Shown here: one piece after another, positions 34,846-43,003 of the stretch | Layout of the letters: the number at the start of each line of letters is the position of its first letter | How positions within the stretch are numbered: position 1 is the stretch's first letter | Assembly: GCA_041390685.1 (NCBI GenBank) | Contig: JAWKPL010000001.1 | Coordinates: 124,001-188,000, forward strand | Direction: 5' to 3' | Source: JAIBBD01 sp041390685 | GTDB taxonomy: Bacteria > Chloroflexota > Dehalococcoidia > UBA2979 | DNA length: 64,000 nucleotides | The notes under the pieces: model-generated | Databases searched by the model: none | Told to the model about the DNA's origin: nothing | Seen by the model: only the letters and a program-made list of their open reading frames with translations | Made by a program: the position numbers and the translations under genes

Positions 34846-35622
34846 ATGCGGGTACTGATGGTCGGCGACGTGGTTGGCCGGCCGGGTCGCGAGGCGGTAA
34901 CGCAGCTGCTGCCGCAGTTGCGCTCTACGCTCGGGATTGATCGAGTGATCCTCAACGGGGAAAACGCGGCCGCCGGACGCGGGCTCACGGAGAAGACCGC
35001 CCGCGAGCTGCTGTCCGCGGGAGTCGACGTCATCACCTCGGGCAACCATATTTTCGACGTGCGGGAGTTCGTGCCAGCGCTCGACCGGGACTGGCCCGTG
35101 CTGCGACCGGCCAACTACCCGCCCTCCACGCCGGGGCGCGGTCTCTGCAACATGGGCGGCTTCACAGTAATCAGCCTCATGGGGCGGACCTTCATGCCCG
35201 TACAGGTGGACGACCCATTCCGGGCGGCCGACGCCCTCCTCGATGGGGTCGACGAGGATGCCGTGGTATTCGTCGACTTCCATGCCGAGGCTACGAGTGA
35301 GAAACAGGCGATCGCCTGGTACCTCGACGGGCGGGTCGCGGCGGTGGTGGGTACCCACACCCACGTGCCAACGGCCGACCCGCGTGTATTGCCGGGCGGG
35401 ACGGCCACTGTGACCGACCTTGGAATGGTCGGCGTGCGCGACTCCGTGATCGGGGACGACGTGAACTCGGTCCTCGACCGGTTCCTCACGGGCATGCCGA
35501 CCCGCTTGCCCGTCGCGGAGGGCGCCGAAGTGACCTTTAACTCGGTGCTGATCGACGTCGATGAGCAGACGAGACGCGCGCGGAGCATCGAGCGGGTGGA
35601 CCGCGAGTGCCTGTTGGACTGA
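34846..35622 (+). CDS. ymdB: YmdB-family metallophosphoesterase (TIGR00282)
   Basis: The 258-residue protein has the calcineurin-like metal motifs G-D-V-V-G near residue 7, N-G-E-N-A-A near 37, S-G-N-H-I-F-D near 65, D-F-H-A-E-A-T-S-E near 146 and V-G-T-H-T-H-V near 168, all in the order of the Bacillus enzyme, which hydrolyses 2',3'- and 3',5'-cyclic nucleotides. The close link with rny suggests a role in RNA turnover or cyclic nucleotide signalling. Confidence 0.93.
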   Translation: MRVLMVGDVVGRPGREAVTQLLPQLRSTLGIDRVILNGENAAAGRGLTEKTARELLSAGVDVITSGNHIFDVREFVPALDRDWPVLRPANYPPSTPGRGLCNMGGFTVISLMGRTFMPVQVDDPFRAADALLDGVDEDAVVFVDFHAEATSEKQAIAWYLDGRVAAVVGTHTHVPTADPRVLPGGTATVTDLGMVGVRDSVIGDDVNSVLDRFLTGMPTRLPVAEGAEVTFNSVLIDVDEQTRRARSIERVDRECLLD

Positions 35623-35641
35623 GCGCGGCGACACTGTCCGT

Positions 35642-36502
35642 ATGAGCATCGGCGACTTCCACACCCACTCCACGCGCTCCGACGGGCGGCTGTCCCCGAC
35701 GGAACTGGTCGACCTGGCTGCCTCACGGGGCGTACGGGTCCTCGCGCTGTCCGACCACGACACGCTGGACGGCTATGAAGAAGCCCGCGAAGCCGCCTTG
35801 AGGCACGCTGGGTTCCTCCTGCTCCCGGCAGTCGAGCTGTCGTGCGACGTCCCGGGCACAGAGGTGCACATGCTCGGCCTGTGCATCGACCCGCACGACC
35901 AGGCGCTGCTCGCAAACCTCGAACGGTTTCGGCGCGGACGGGTCGAGCGGGCGGAGAAGATGGTGGAGGCCCTCGCGCGACTTGGGGCGCCGATCGAGTG
36001 GTCGCGCGTGCAGGAGATCGCAGGCGAGGCCTCGGTGGGCCGGCCGCATGTGGCGCACGCGCTGCTCGAGCGCGGGCACGTGCAGACGTTCGACGAGGCG
36101 TTCCAGCGCTTCCTGGGGCGAAACGGGCCGGCGTACTTCGAGCGGGAGAAGCTGGCGCCGCGGGACGCGATCGCGATGATCCGCGCAGCGCGAGGGGTGG
36201 CGGTGTTCGCACACCCCTCGTTCACGACGGACTACGAGCAAGTTGCGGCCGAGCTGGCCGCCGCGGGTCTCTTCGGCCTCGAGACGTACTATCGGGCGTA
36301 TCCGCCCGAGTTGGTGGAGACGCTGCGAGCGCTGGCCGAGCGGCTCGGGCTGTTCCCGACGGGGGGGTCGGACTTCCACGGCATCGAGCGGAACGATGAG
36401 CGAGAGCCGGGCGACATCCCCCTGCCGGACGAGGTCGTCACGGCATTCCTCGATCGGGTGCGAGCCCTCGGGTGCAACGTACCGGAGCCGACCCCAGCGT
36501 GA
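35642..36502 (+). CDS. PHP-domain phosphoesterase (TrpH/YciV-like)
   Basis: In this 286-residue protein F-H-T-H-S-T-R-S-D-G at the N-terminus, L-S-D-H-D-T near residue 39, E-L-S-C near 67 and F-A-H-P-S with G-G-S-D-F-H-G supply the three-metal site of the PHP family. Relatives act as 5'-3' RNA/DNA exonuclease (RNase AM) or 3',5'-nucleoside bisphosphate phosphatase. Its place after rny and ymdB fits an RNA end-processing role. ATG 35642 is chosen; a further-upstream start overlaps ymdB. Confidence 0.9.
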   Translation: MSIGDFHTHSTRSDGRLSPTELVDLAASRGVRVLALSDHDTLDGYEEAREAALRHAGFLLLPAVELSCDVPGTEVHMLGLCIDPHDQALLANLERFRRGRVERAEKMVEALARLGAPIEWSRVQEIAGEASVGRPHVAHALLERGHVQTFDEAFQRFLGRNGPAYFEREKLAPRDAIAMIRAARGVAVFAHPSFTTDYEQVAAELAAAGLFGLETYYRAYPPELVETLRALAERLGLFPTGGSDFHGIERNDEREPGDIPLPDEVVTAFLDRVRALGCNVPEPTPA

Positions 36503-37020
36503 CGACTGAAGAACCGATCACGACGTACTGCGAGACGCACCCGGACGTCGAGAGCGAGCTGCGGTGCGGACGCTGCGAGAAGCTGATCTGCCCTCGATGC
36601 CTCGTGTACACGCCGGGCGGGGTGCGGTGCCGGGACTGCGCGCAGCTCCGCCGGCCGGTGATGTACGAGCTGTCGACGACGCACTACCTGAGGGCGGCTG
36701 GCGCGGCCGTGAGTGTCGGTGTGGTGGTGGGCATCATTGGAGGGCTGTTGTTGCCTCCGACGGCGCGCGTACCGTTGTTCGGTTTGTTCCTGGCGCTGTT
36801 CGCGGGCTCGGGCATCGGGAGTCTGATGGCCGAGGCCATCACGCGAGCGACCCGGGGCAAGCGCGGGACGTCGGTGCAGTCGATCGCGCTGGGTGGAGTC
36901 GTGGTCGGGGCGGCCGTACGGCTAGCCGTCAGCGGCCAGTTCGACCTCGTGGCGCAGGATCTGATCGGGCTGTTCGCGTTCGGGATCGCGGCAGCGGTGG
37001 CGTGGGGGCGACTGCGCTAA
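36499..37020 (+). CDS. B-box-type zinc-finger membrane protein
   Basis: The 173-residue protein has an N-terminal zinc-binding region with C-E-T-H-P and C-G-R-C ... C-P-R-C ... C-R-D-C (about 11-52), followed by a membrane region with four hydrophobic stretches rich in Gly and Val. This B-box plus membrane arrangement recurs in Chloroflexota and Actinobacteria, often annotated as rhomboid-associated or unknown. GTG 36499 overlaps the stop of the PHP gene. Function unknown. Confidence 0.8.
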   Translation: MTTEEPITTYCETHPDVESELRCGRCEKLICPRCLVYTPGGVRCRDCAQLRRPVMYELSTTHYLRAAGAAVSVGVVVGIIGGLLLPPTARVPLFGLFLALFAGSGIGSLMAEAITRATRGKRGTSVQSIALGGVVVGAAVRLAVSGQFDLVAQDLIGLFAFGIAAAVAWGRLR

Positions 37021-37027
37021 ACGGCAG

Positions 37028-37282
37028 CTACTGCAGCCGGTCGACGACGACCAGCATGACGAGCATCCCGATGCAGGTGCCAGTGACGAGGGCGATACGC
37101 CGCAACTCCGCCAGCAGGTACGGGGCCTCGCGTTCGACGATGCGGGCCGGCCGGCTCTGGGACTGCCGACGCTCAGACCCCGCTGGAGCCGGCGCCGGGC
37201 TGCCCGGCGCATGGGCGTAGGTAGGGCTCGGGGGGAGCGAACGACGGCCCAGGGGGCCTCGGGTCGTGGGACGCCTCGGCAT
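37028..37282 (-). CDS. small tail-anchored membrane protein, 84 aa
   Basis: A Pro/Arg-rich N-terminal tail of about 50 residues is followed by E-A-P-Y-L-L-A-E-L-R-R-I and one C-terminal transmembrane helix (about 61-80) ending V-V-V-D-R-L-Q. GGAGGA stands 5 bases before ATG 37282, which strongly supports translation. Converges with the B-box gene. No family recognised. Confidence 0.7.
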   Translation of the reverse strand: MPRRPTTRGPLGRRSLPPSPTYAHAPGSPAPAPAGSERRQSQSRPARIVEREAPYLLAELRRIALVTGTCIGMLVMLVVVDRLQ

Positions 37283-37385
37283 GTGTTCCTCCGAGGGACA
37301 GTGTACCGAGGCGGTGGCTCAGGCGGAATCGGGAGCCTGATTGACCCCTCGGGCGGCGGTGGATACGATCCAGTTCGCTCCACGC

Positions 37386-37462
37386 GGCCCCGTAGTGTAG
37401 CGGCCTAACACGCCACCCTGTCACGGTGGAGATCGTCGGTTCGAATCCGATCGGGGTCGCCA
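37386..37462 (+). tRNA. tRNA-Asp (anticodon GTC)
   Basis: Acceptor arms GGCCCCG and CGGGGTC, the D-arm with TAGCGGCCTAACA, the anticodon stem CCACC/GGTGG with loop CTGTCAC (anticodon GTC), the T-arm GTCGG-TTCGAAT-CCGAT, discriminator G and encoded CCA are all visible. It decodes GAY aspartate codons. Confidence 0.97.
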
Positions 37463-37566
37463 TCCTCCTCTCGTCTCGGGTCGACCACTCGACGTTTCCC
37501 GCCGACCATGGTTATCGCCTCCCGGGATCCCACATCTGTGGGCTGCAGGATCCATTCGAGGTCTGG

Positions 37567-37860
37567 CTACATCAACTCGCGGATCTCCAGGGCCGTGAAT
37601 GGGGTGGCGAGGAGCTCCACCACGGGCGCATATAGCCCAGCCTCGGCAGCCCGCCGCATGTGCGCCGCACGCGCCTCCGCCGACTCCCAGTCCGCGATCT
37701 CGACGAGCAAGTCCGGGTTGTCGATGACCTCGTAGCGTGTGCTGCCAAGAAAGCCTGGCTGTGCGGCGCCTTCCGCCGCGACAAGGCCCGACATCAGGTT
37801 GACGAGCTCCGAGCGCTTGCCTGGTAAGGCAAGCAGCTCGACGACCACTCTGATAGCCAT
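37567..37860 (-). CDS. antibiotic biosynthesis monooxygenase (ABM)-fold protein
   Basis: This 97-residue ferredoxin-like ABM domain reads R-V-V-V-E-L-L-A-L-P-G-K-R-S-E-L at the N-terminus, E-G-A-A-Q-P-G-F-L-G-S in the middle, and W-E-S-A-E-A-R-A-A-H-M. Relatives oxidise quinones or degrade haem, or simply bind small ligands; no specific activity can be inferred. ATG 37860 follows GGAGCACC. A longer open frame upstream lacks a ribosome binding site. Confidence 0.78.
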   Translation of the reverse strand: MAIRVVVELLALPGKRSELVNLMSGLVAAEGAAQPGFLGSTRYEVIDNPDLLVEIADWESAEARAAHMRRAAEAGLYAPVVELLATPFTALEIRELM

Positions 37861-38011
37861 GGTGCTCCATTCGTATCGCGTCGCGTCGCGGGCGGTGGCC
37901 CGCATAGTACCAGCGAGCGAGACGTGACGGGCGGAACGAGTCCATCCGGAGTAACGCTCGGGTAGTATCCTCGGGACGGCGTACTCCACGGATCCGGGAC
38001 GGCGGCAGGAT

Positions 38012-38572
38012 TTGAACGAATGGTCAGGGCGGAGCACTAGCACATCTGAGGACGTGGAGATCGAGCGGCTCACGGCGGAACTCGGCGAGCGGTTCGGGGG
38101 GGAGTTCGAGGGGCTGGTGCGGCAGATGGGGTTGCTGCGTGAGGAGCACCTGCGCGAGCTCCTCGACGCGGGTGCGGAGGAGCAGGAGCATCTGGCGATG
38201 GCGTGGATGCGGGCTGCAACACTGCTCGAGGCGGAGTGGGAGGCGCAGGCGCGGCGCCAGGGCGGCGGCCATGAGATGACGCTGGCGCGGTACCTCGAGA
38301 TCCGGTTGCCATCGCCGCGGCGGGCGCTGGAGGCGCAACGGTATGCGCAGCAGCAGAAGGCGTCGGCGCAGGCGTCCGAGGGCGCCCCACTGTCGGCGCG
38401 GGAGCGCGGGTCGGCGCAGCGGCGGATCCGCCTCGAGGCGGCGATCGGCGAGGCGCGCGAGGCGATCCGGCGAGTGGACGCGATCGACCGGCTGGAGCCG
38501 TCGGACCGGCAGGCGATCGTGCAGCAGCTCGAGGAGTTGATTTCGGTGATCTCACGGCGGCTGAACCCGTAG
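38012..38572 (+). CDS. hypothetical helical protein, 186 aa
   Basis: The protein is almost entirely alpha-helical and rich in Glu, Arg, Ala and Leu, with likely coiled coils at about 15-50 and 125-185 (E-A-I-R-R-V-D-A-I-D-R-L). No known domain. TTG 38012 is preceded by AGGA; GTG 38054 after GAGGAC is an alternative that would shorten it by 14 residues. It ends 78 bp before the parS site, so a role in nucleoid or cell-structure biology is possible but unsupported. Confidence 0.6.
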   Translation: MNEWSGRSTSTSEDVEIERLTAELGERFGGEFEGLVRQMGLLREEHLRELLDAGAEEQEHLAMAWMRAATLLEAEWEAQARRQGGGHEMTLARYLEIRLPSPRRALEAQRYAQQQKASAQASEGAPLSARERGSAQRRIRLEAAIGEAREAIRRVDAIDRLEPSDRQAIVQQLEELISVISRRLNP

Positions 38573-38650
38573 ATGCCCGCCCGTCCTCGAGGGGCCGACC
38601 TACCCTGGTGGCCTGACCTACCTCGACTCTATCGTTATGTCTCTTCGAGA

Positions 38651-38666
38651 TGTTTCACGTGAAACA
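38651..38666. promoter_or_regulatory. parS site (ParB/Spo0J binding, chromosome segregation)
   Basis: TGTTTCACGTGAAACA is a perfect 16-bp palindrome identical to the bacterial parS consensus. It lies in the intergenic region between 38572 and 38755. ParB would load here as a CTP-dependent clamp. No parA or parB lies in the window; chromosomal parS sites usually cluster around the replication origin. Confidence 0.93.
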
Positions 38667-38754
38667 TTCGTGGTTGCTTCGAGTGTTCTCGAGGCAGATT
38701 TCGCGCCCCATCGGTCACAGAGGCCCAGGGCGGCTGTCAAGGGGGAAATGGCAC

Positions 38755-39615
38755 TCAGGGGCGGCCGGGGCGGCGCGGGCGGAGGACGAAGTTGGCGAAG
38801 GTGAGGAAGGTGCGGGCGCGCCGCAGGGGCGACGGGCGGGGGCTCGCGAGGTCGGCGGCGACGGCGGGGAGGGCGCGGAAGCGGTCGCGGAAGCCGCTGA
38901 GGACGGGGTAGCCGTGGCCGGGGAGGCCGATGTCCCCGACCCGCGGGGAGAGCTGACGGAGCGACCGCATGTAGCCTCGATGGCTGTCGTTGGCGAGGCG
39001 CATGCTGCGGACGAGGCGGTCGTGGTAGCTGATGCAGAGGTCGCCGACGAAGGTGGCACCGGTCTCGGTGGCGATGTAGCAGATGGTGCCCGCGGTGTGG
39101 CCGGGGGCGGGGATGGCGAGGATGCCCGGGGCAACCTCGGTCTCGGCGTCGACGGGGCGGGCGACGGGGACGGGGCGATGCGAGCCGCCGATGCCGAGCA
39201 GCATGCCGATGGGGCGGCGGATGAGGGCGGGCGGGGACCAGTCGCGGGCGAGCGTGGTGACGCCCTCGGCGGTGGTGTGGCAGTCGCCGAGTCCGGCGAC
39301 GACGGGAGCGCCGAGCAACTCGACGAGGGACGCGGCGGCGCCGGTGTGGTCGACGTGACGGTGGGTCAGGAGGATGGCGCGCACTCGGCCCTCGAAGCCG
39401 AGCGCGTGCACCTGGTCTCGGATGACACGGCCATTGGAGCCGAAGCCGGTGTCGACGATGACCGCGCCGTCATCGAGGGTGCGCTGGAGGTAGACGTTGC
39501 AGCCTCGGGTGCGGTCGAGCCACCAGAGTCCGGGGAGGAGTTGGTCGGGCACGGGGTTGGCTGGCTCCTCGGAGCGATGGCTCAGGTGCAGCGCTTTGCC
39601 GGCATCGCGCTTCAC
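38755..39615 (-). CDS. metallo-beta-lactamase-fold hydrolase
   Basis: The 286-residue protein has the zinc motif T-H-R-H-V-D-H-T-G near residue 84, a later P-G-H-T-A-G near 170, V-G-D-L near 190 and P-G-H-G near 229, so both metal sites are complete. This could be a glyoxalase II-like thioesterase or lactonase; the substrate is not evident. GTG 39615 has GGAGG 5 bases upstream. The C-terminal 40 residues are basic and hydrophobic (L-R-R-A-R-T-F-L-T-F) and may lean on the membrane. Confidence 0.87.
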   Translation of the reverse strand: MKRDAGKALHLSHRSEEPANPVPDQLLPGLWWLDRTRGCNVYLQRTLDDGAVIVDTGFGSNGRVIRDQVHALGFEGRVRAILLTHRHVDHTGAAASLVELLGAPVVAGLGDCHTTAEGVTTLARDWSPPALIRRPIGMLLGIGGSHRPVPVARPVDAETEVAPGILAIPAPGHTAGTICYIATETGATFVGDLCISYHDRLVRSMRLANDSHRGYMRSLRQLSPRVGDIGLPGHGYPVLSGFRDRFRALPAVAADLASPRPSPLRRARTFLTFANFVLRPRRPGRP

Positions 39616-39784
39616 TCCCGCCTCCCTCCGGGAAGGGGTCAGAGACAGGGCCGGAGGCGACGGAGGCCGGCCGGGGGGCCGAGCGCTCCTCTCACTTCGA
39701 CAGGCGGAGGAGGTACGGTCAAGACGAGGGCGCGCGGGTGGCGGCTATCATGCCTCGAAACGGCGTGACGGAGGGGGCGGCGGG

Positions 39785-40825
39785 GTGAAGATCGGGGTGC
39801 ACCTGAGCTGGGATACGCCGGACGACTGGGCGAGCGCGGCGCGGTTCGCCGTGGAGGCGGAGCGGCTGGGGGTGGAGTCGATCTGGACGGGCGAGGCGTG
39901 GGGGTGGGACGGGGCGACGCCGTTGGCGTACGTCGCGGGACAGACCTCGAGGGTGCGGCTGGGGACGAGCATCCTGAAGATCGGGGCGCGGACGCCGGCG
40001 CTCACGGCGATGACGGCGCTGTCGCTGGCCTCGATGTCGGGGGACCGGTTCGTGTTGGGGCTGGGGACGAGCACGCCGCAGATCATGGAGGGCTGGGACG
40101 GGGTGCCGTTCGAGGCGCCGCTGCGGCGGACGCGCGAGCTGGTGGATCTGGTGCGGCTGATGATGAGCGGCGAACGCGTGGCGTACGCGGGGCGGGTGTA
40201 CCAGGCGCCGCTGGCGGGGGACGCGCGGCCGATGCGGTCGAGCGCGCCGCCTCGGCGGGTGCCGATCTACATCGCGGCGGTGGGGCCGCGGAACCTGCGG
40301 CTGACGGGGGAGATCGCGGACGGGTGGATCGGCAACTGTTTCGTGCCGGAGACGGGGTCGGCATTCCTCGACCATCTGCGCGCGGGGGCGGAGCGCGCGG
40401 GGCGGTCGCTGGCGGACCTCGAGCTGCAGGCGCCGGTGACGCTGGAGTTCGACGACGACCTCGAGGCGGTGACGAAGCGGCACGCGCGCGGGTATGCGTT
40501 TACGTTCGGGGCGATGGGCGCGCCGGAGCGGAACTTCTACGTGGCGGCGTTCGCGCGGCAGGGGTTTGAGGTGGTGCGGGAGGTGCACCGGCTGTGGCTG
40601 GAGGGCCGGCGCGAGGAGGCGCAGGACCTGGTGCCGCCGGAGCTGGCGTGGCGGACGAATCTCCTCGGCACGGACGCGACGGTGAAGGAGCGGCTGCGGG
40701 CGTACCGCGGCGCGGGCATCGACTCGCTGCGCGTGGGGTTGCGGGGGGCGAGCAACCGGGAGCGGCTGGGGGACCTCGAGCGGTTGCTGGGGCTGGTGCG
40801 GGAGGTGGAGGGGGAGGGCTCGTAG
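39785..40825 (+). CDS. luciferase-like (LLM) flavin/F420-dependent oxidoreductase
   Basis: The 346-residue TIM barrel of the bacterial-luciferase family has K-I-G-V-H-L-S-W at the start, A-E-R-L-G-V-E-S-I-W-T-G-E-A-W near residue 26, R-L-G-T-S-I near 58, R-F-V-L-G-L-G-T-S near 88 and I-Y-I-A-A-V-G-P-R-N near 160. The pattern fits F420-dependent 5,10-methylene-H4MPT-reductase-like enzymes as well as FMN monooxygenases; the cofactor cannot be told. GTG 39785 starts the barrel; the open frame upstream has no homology. Confidence 0.87.
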   Translation: MKIGVHLSWDTPDDWASAARFAVEAERLGVESIWTGEAWGWDGATPLAYVAGQTSRVRLGTSILKIGARTPALTAMTALSLASMSGDRFVLGLGTSTPQIMEGWDGVPFEAPLRRTRELVDLVRLMMSGERVAYAGRVYQAPLAGDARPMRSSAPPRRVPIYIAAVGPRNLRLTGEIADGWIGNCFVPETGSAFLDHLRAGAERAGRSLADLELQAPVTLEFDDDLEAVTKRHARGYAFTFGAMGAPERNFYVAAFARQGFEVVREVHRLWLEGRREEAQDLVPPELAWRTNLLGTDATVKERLRAYRGAGIDSLRVGLRGASNRERLGDLERLLGLVREVEGEGS

Positions 40826-40869
40826 GGCGCGCCGCCGCCGGAGCGGCCCGCTGCGCGGGCCGGTGTGGG

Positions 40870-40900
40870 CGGGCCGCTTCGCGGCCCGACTGTTGTTTTT
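40870..40900 (+). terminator. intrinsic terminator after the LLM gene
   Basis: CGGGCCGC and GCGGCCCG form an 8-bp stem with loop TTC, followed by ACTGTTGTTTTT, a clear U-rich tail. Confidence 0.8.
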
Positions 40901-41033
40901 CGGAAGGCCCACCCTCCCGCCCTGGAAAGGGGGCGAAGCCGGGCGAAGCCCCCTTTGGATCCCCGCTTCTCGGAGGGCTGGACTGGGTGGGATCGGGCGA
41001 TGCACGGGTGATCGGGGCGGCTGACCGCTCCGT

Positions 41034-41684
41034 CTAGCCTCGTGGTGTTGCCCATTCAACCGACCAGCCTTCTAGCTTCCGCCCCGATGCCCCGCCATGC
41101 ACTGGATGGAGTTCGAACGCTTCCTGCCGCGTGAGTCGCTCGGCAGCCTGTTGATAACGCAGGCGGAGCGTTAGGTGCAGTGTCTTGGCCGTCACCTCGT
41201 ACCACTCGTCGCGCATGTACTCAGGAACCCCGTACTCGGATGGATCGAGTCCACGGGCCAGCACGACTCCGTGCAGGTCACGAGCTATCGCGGATTCCAG
41301 GGTGTCGGGATCCGCTGGTGTGCTAACCGTCGAGGTGTCTCCGGACGCGAGGCGTTGGATCACCATCGGCGTGAGTCTGCACCGCCGACGGGTTGGGAGA
41401 TGGAACCAACGGAGTCGGCGGGCGCTAACGCTGGCATCGATCGTGAGGTGTGTCACCGGGCCGGCGCCATCATTGGCTACATCGATTCGCAAGAAGCTCC
41501 TCGATCGCCGCGCAAACCTGATCTCCGTGTCCACCCGCGGGTGGGGTCGGAGGATGGGCTTGAACTCCTGAGAGTACGCCCGTTTCGTGTAGCGATACGT
41601 CGCCCATCCCAACCCCAAGGTCGTCAAAAGCGAGATCACCGCGACGATGAGATCGAGCGTGTCGATTCTGTCGCTGAACGACAC
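41034..41684 (-). CDS. hypothetical membrane-anchored protein, 216 aa
   Basis: One N-terminal transmembrane helix (about 10-30, L-I-V-A-V-I-S-L-L-T-T-L-G-L-G) is followed by a soluble beta-rich domain with Y-T-K-R-A-Y-S-Q-E-F-K-P-I-L. Small proteins of this plan (helix then ligand-like domain) are common in variable regions and have no assigned role. The gene is visibly less GC-rich than its neighbours, suggesting acquisition. GTG 41684 is the first start of the frame; the ribosome binding site is weak. Confidence 0.6.
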   Translation of the reverse strand: MSFSDRIDTLDLIVAVISLLTTLGLGWATYRYTKRAYSQEFKPILRPHPRVDTEIRFARRSRSFLRIDVANDGAGPVTHLTIDASVSARRLRWFHLPTRRRCRLTPMVIQRLASGDTSTVSTPADPDTLESAIARDLHGVVLARGLDPSEYGVPEYMRDEWYEVTAKTLHLTLRLRYQQAAERLTRQEAFELHPVHGGASGRKLEGWSVEWATPRG

Positions 41685-41787
41685 TGCAACGCTCCTCCGG
41701 TCCGGATTCCAGAAGCGGCACGCGGCACACCGACGCCCCGAAAGGTGACGGCCTGGCAGCGCGCAGGATCCGCGCTCAGGGGAGAAG

Positions 41788-42354
41788 TTACCAGCTGACG
41801 GCAGAGTAGATTTCGCGGAGGAAGCGGCTGGGGCGGGTGGCGAGGAGTTCGGTGTGGGGGAAGCCGGCCTCGGAGGCGAGTTCGCGCCACCGGTCGTAGG
41901 GGATGGGGTGGGGGACGGCGGGGTTGCCTCGGTGGATGTTGTATTCGACGAGGAGGATGCGGCCGTCCGGCTTCAGGTGGCCTCGGAGGAGGCGGACGAC
42001 GGCGAGCGGGTCGGGCTGGAAGTGGAGCGAGTTGGCCATGAGGAGGCCGTCGAGGGGCGGGAGGGCCATGCGCTCGAGGTCGCGCGGGCTCGTGAAGTCG
42101 GCAATGTGGGTGGTGGCGCGGACGTCGGGGAAGCGGGCGCGCATGGCCTCGGCGTTGCGGCGGAGGGCGCCGGCGTCGCGGTCGATGGCGTGGATGTCCG
42201 CGCCGGGGCCGAGGAGGTCGGCGAGGGCGAGCGTGAATGCGCCCCAGCCGGCGCCGAAGTCGGCCCAGACACGGGGCTCCTCGGAGGGGCCTTCTCGGGC
42301 GGGGATGGCGCCGCGGAGGAGGGCGACGTGGTCGTCGTGGTCCAGCGGGGTCAG
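41788..42354 (-). CDS. class I SAM-dependent methyltransferase, apparently CTG-initiated
   Basis: The 188-residue methyltransferase has motif I V-W-A-D-F-G-A-G-W-G-A-F-T, then I-D-R-D-A near residue 58, M-A-N-S-L-H-F near 106 and L-L-V-E-Y-N. The frame has no ATG, GTG or TTG before motif I once it leaves the upstream dinB-like gene. CTG 42354 overlaps the stop of that gene as CTGA and follows GAGGA, copying the usual ATGA coupling. The substrate is unknown. A sequencing error or a start further upstream inside the neighbour are the alternatives. Confidence 0.78.
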   Translation of the reverse strand: MTPLDHDDHVALLRGAIPAREGPSEEPRVWADFGAGWGAFTLALADLLGPGADIHAIDRDAGALRRNAEAMRARFPDVRATTHIADFTSPRDLERMALPPLDGLLMANSLHFQPDPLAVVRLLRGHLKPDGRILLVEYNIHRGNPAVPHPIPYDRWRELASEAGFPHTELLATRPSRFLREIYSAVSW

Positions 42355-42917
42355 TCCTCGGAGGGTTCGCGGGGGGTGGTGGGGTCGGGGATGCCGAGGA
42401 GGCCGCGGAAGTAGTCGCATTCGCCCATGTGCTGGTGGAACTGGCGGATGGCGGTGTCGATCGCGGTGAAGGCGTACTGGGGCGGCGCGCCCTCGGGGGT
42501 GGGGAGGGGGGCGTCGAGGTCCGCGTCCTGCATCGTGGCGAGGTGGTCGACGTAGGCGCGGGAGACGGCGGCGGCGTAGTCCTCGAGGAGCTGCCTGCTG
42601 GCGGGGACGGCGTCGACCATGGCCTGGGTGTAGCCGGTGCCGATGCCGATGCCTCGGGAGCCGAGGCCGCGGGGGTCGTAGCCGGTGCGGTCGCGGAAGC
42701 CGGTGATGTGCCAGACCTCGAGGTCGGGGGTGACGCCTCGGACGCGGCCGAGCTGCCAGTCGCAGGCGCGGAGGCAGTGCCAGACGATGAAGCCGATGTG
42801 GTTGGCGCGGGGGGCGGGGCGCCAGACGAGTTGCTCCTCGGTGAGGCCGTCGAGGCGGCGGGCGAGGAGGGCGGGGACTGCCTCGGCCTGGGTGGTGATG
42901 TAGGCGATGGCGTTCAT
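42351..42917 (-). CDS. DinB-family protein
   Basis: This 188-residue four-helix bundle has H-I-G-F-I-V-W-H-C-L-R-A-C-D-W near residue 40 and I-R-Q-F-H-Q-H-M-G-E-C-D-Y near 158, the metal-binding histidines of the DinB/YfiT superfamily. Relatives include thiol-dependent transferases and damage-inducible proteins. It is coupled to the methyltransferase that follows by a 4-base overlap, so the two may act together on one metabolite. Confidence 0.85.
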   Translation of the reverse strand: MNAIAYITTQAEAVPALLARRLDGLTEEQLVWRPAPRANHIGFIVWHCLRACDWQLGRVRGVTPDLEVWHITGFRDRTGYDPRGLGSRGIGIGTGYTQAMVDAVPASRQLLEDYAAAVSRAYVDHLATMQDADLDAPLPTPEGAPPQYAFTAIDTAIRQFHQHMGECDYFRGLLGIPDPTTPREPSED

Positions 42918-43003
42918 TTTGTGGGGCCTTTCGGGAGCGGTGGGGCTCGACAGTCTCGATACTCACCCGGCGTCGAGTCTGGAAGCAGCGGTGCCTAACT
43001 CGT

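Noticed and set aside
38650..39768. Large open frame on the + strand opposite the metallo-beta-lactamase-fold gene
   Set aside because: It is Gly/Ala/Asp-rich low-complexity translation of the antisense strand of a GC-rich gene. It begins inside parS and has no domain.
39719..41059. 446-codon open frame opposite the LLM oxidoreductase
   Set aside because: Extremely Arg/Pro/His-rich antisense reading of a barrel enzyme; no plausible fold.
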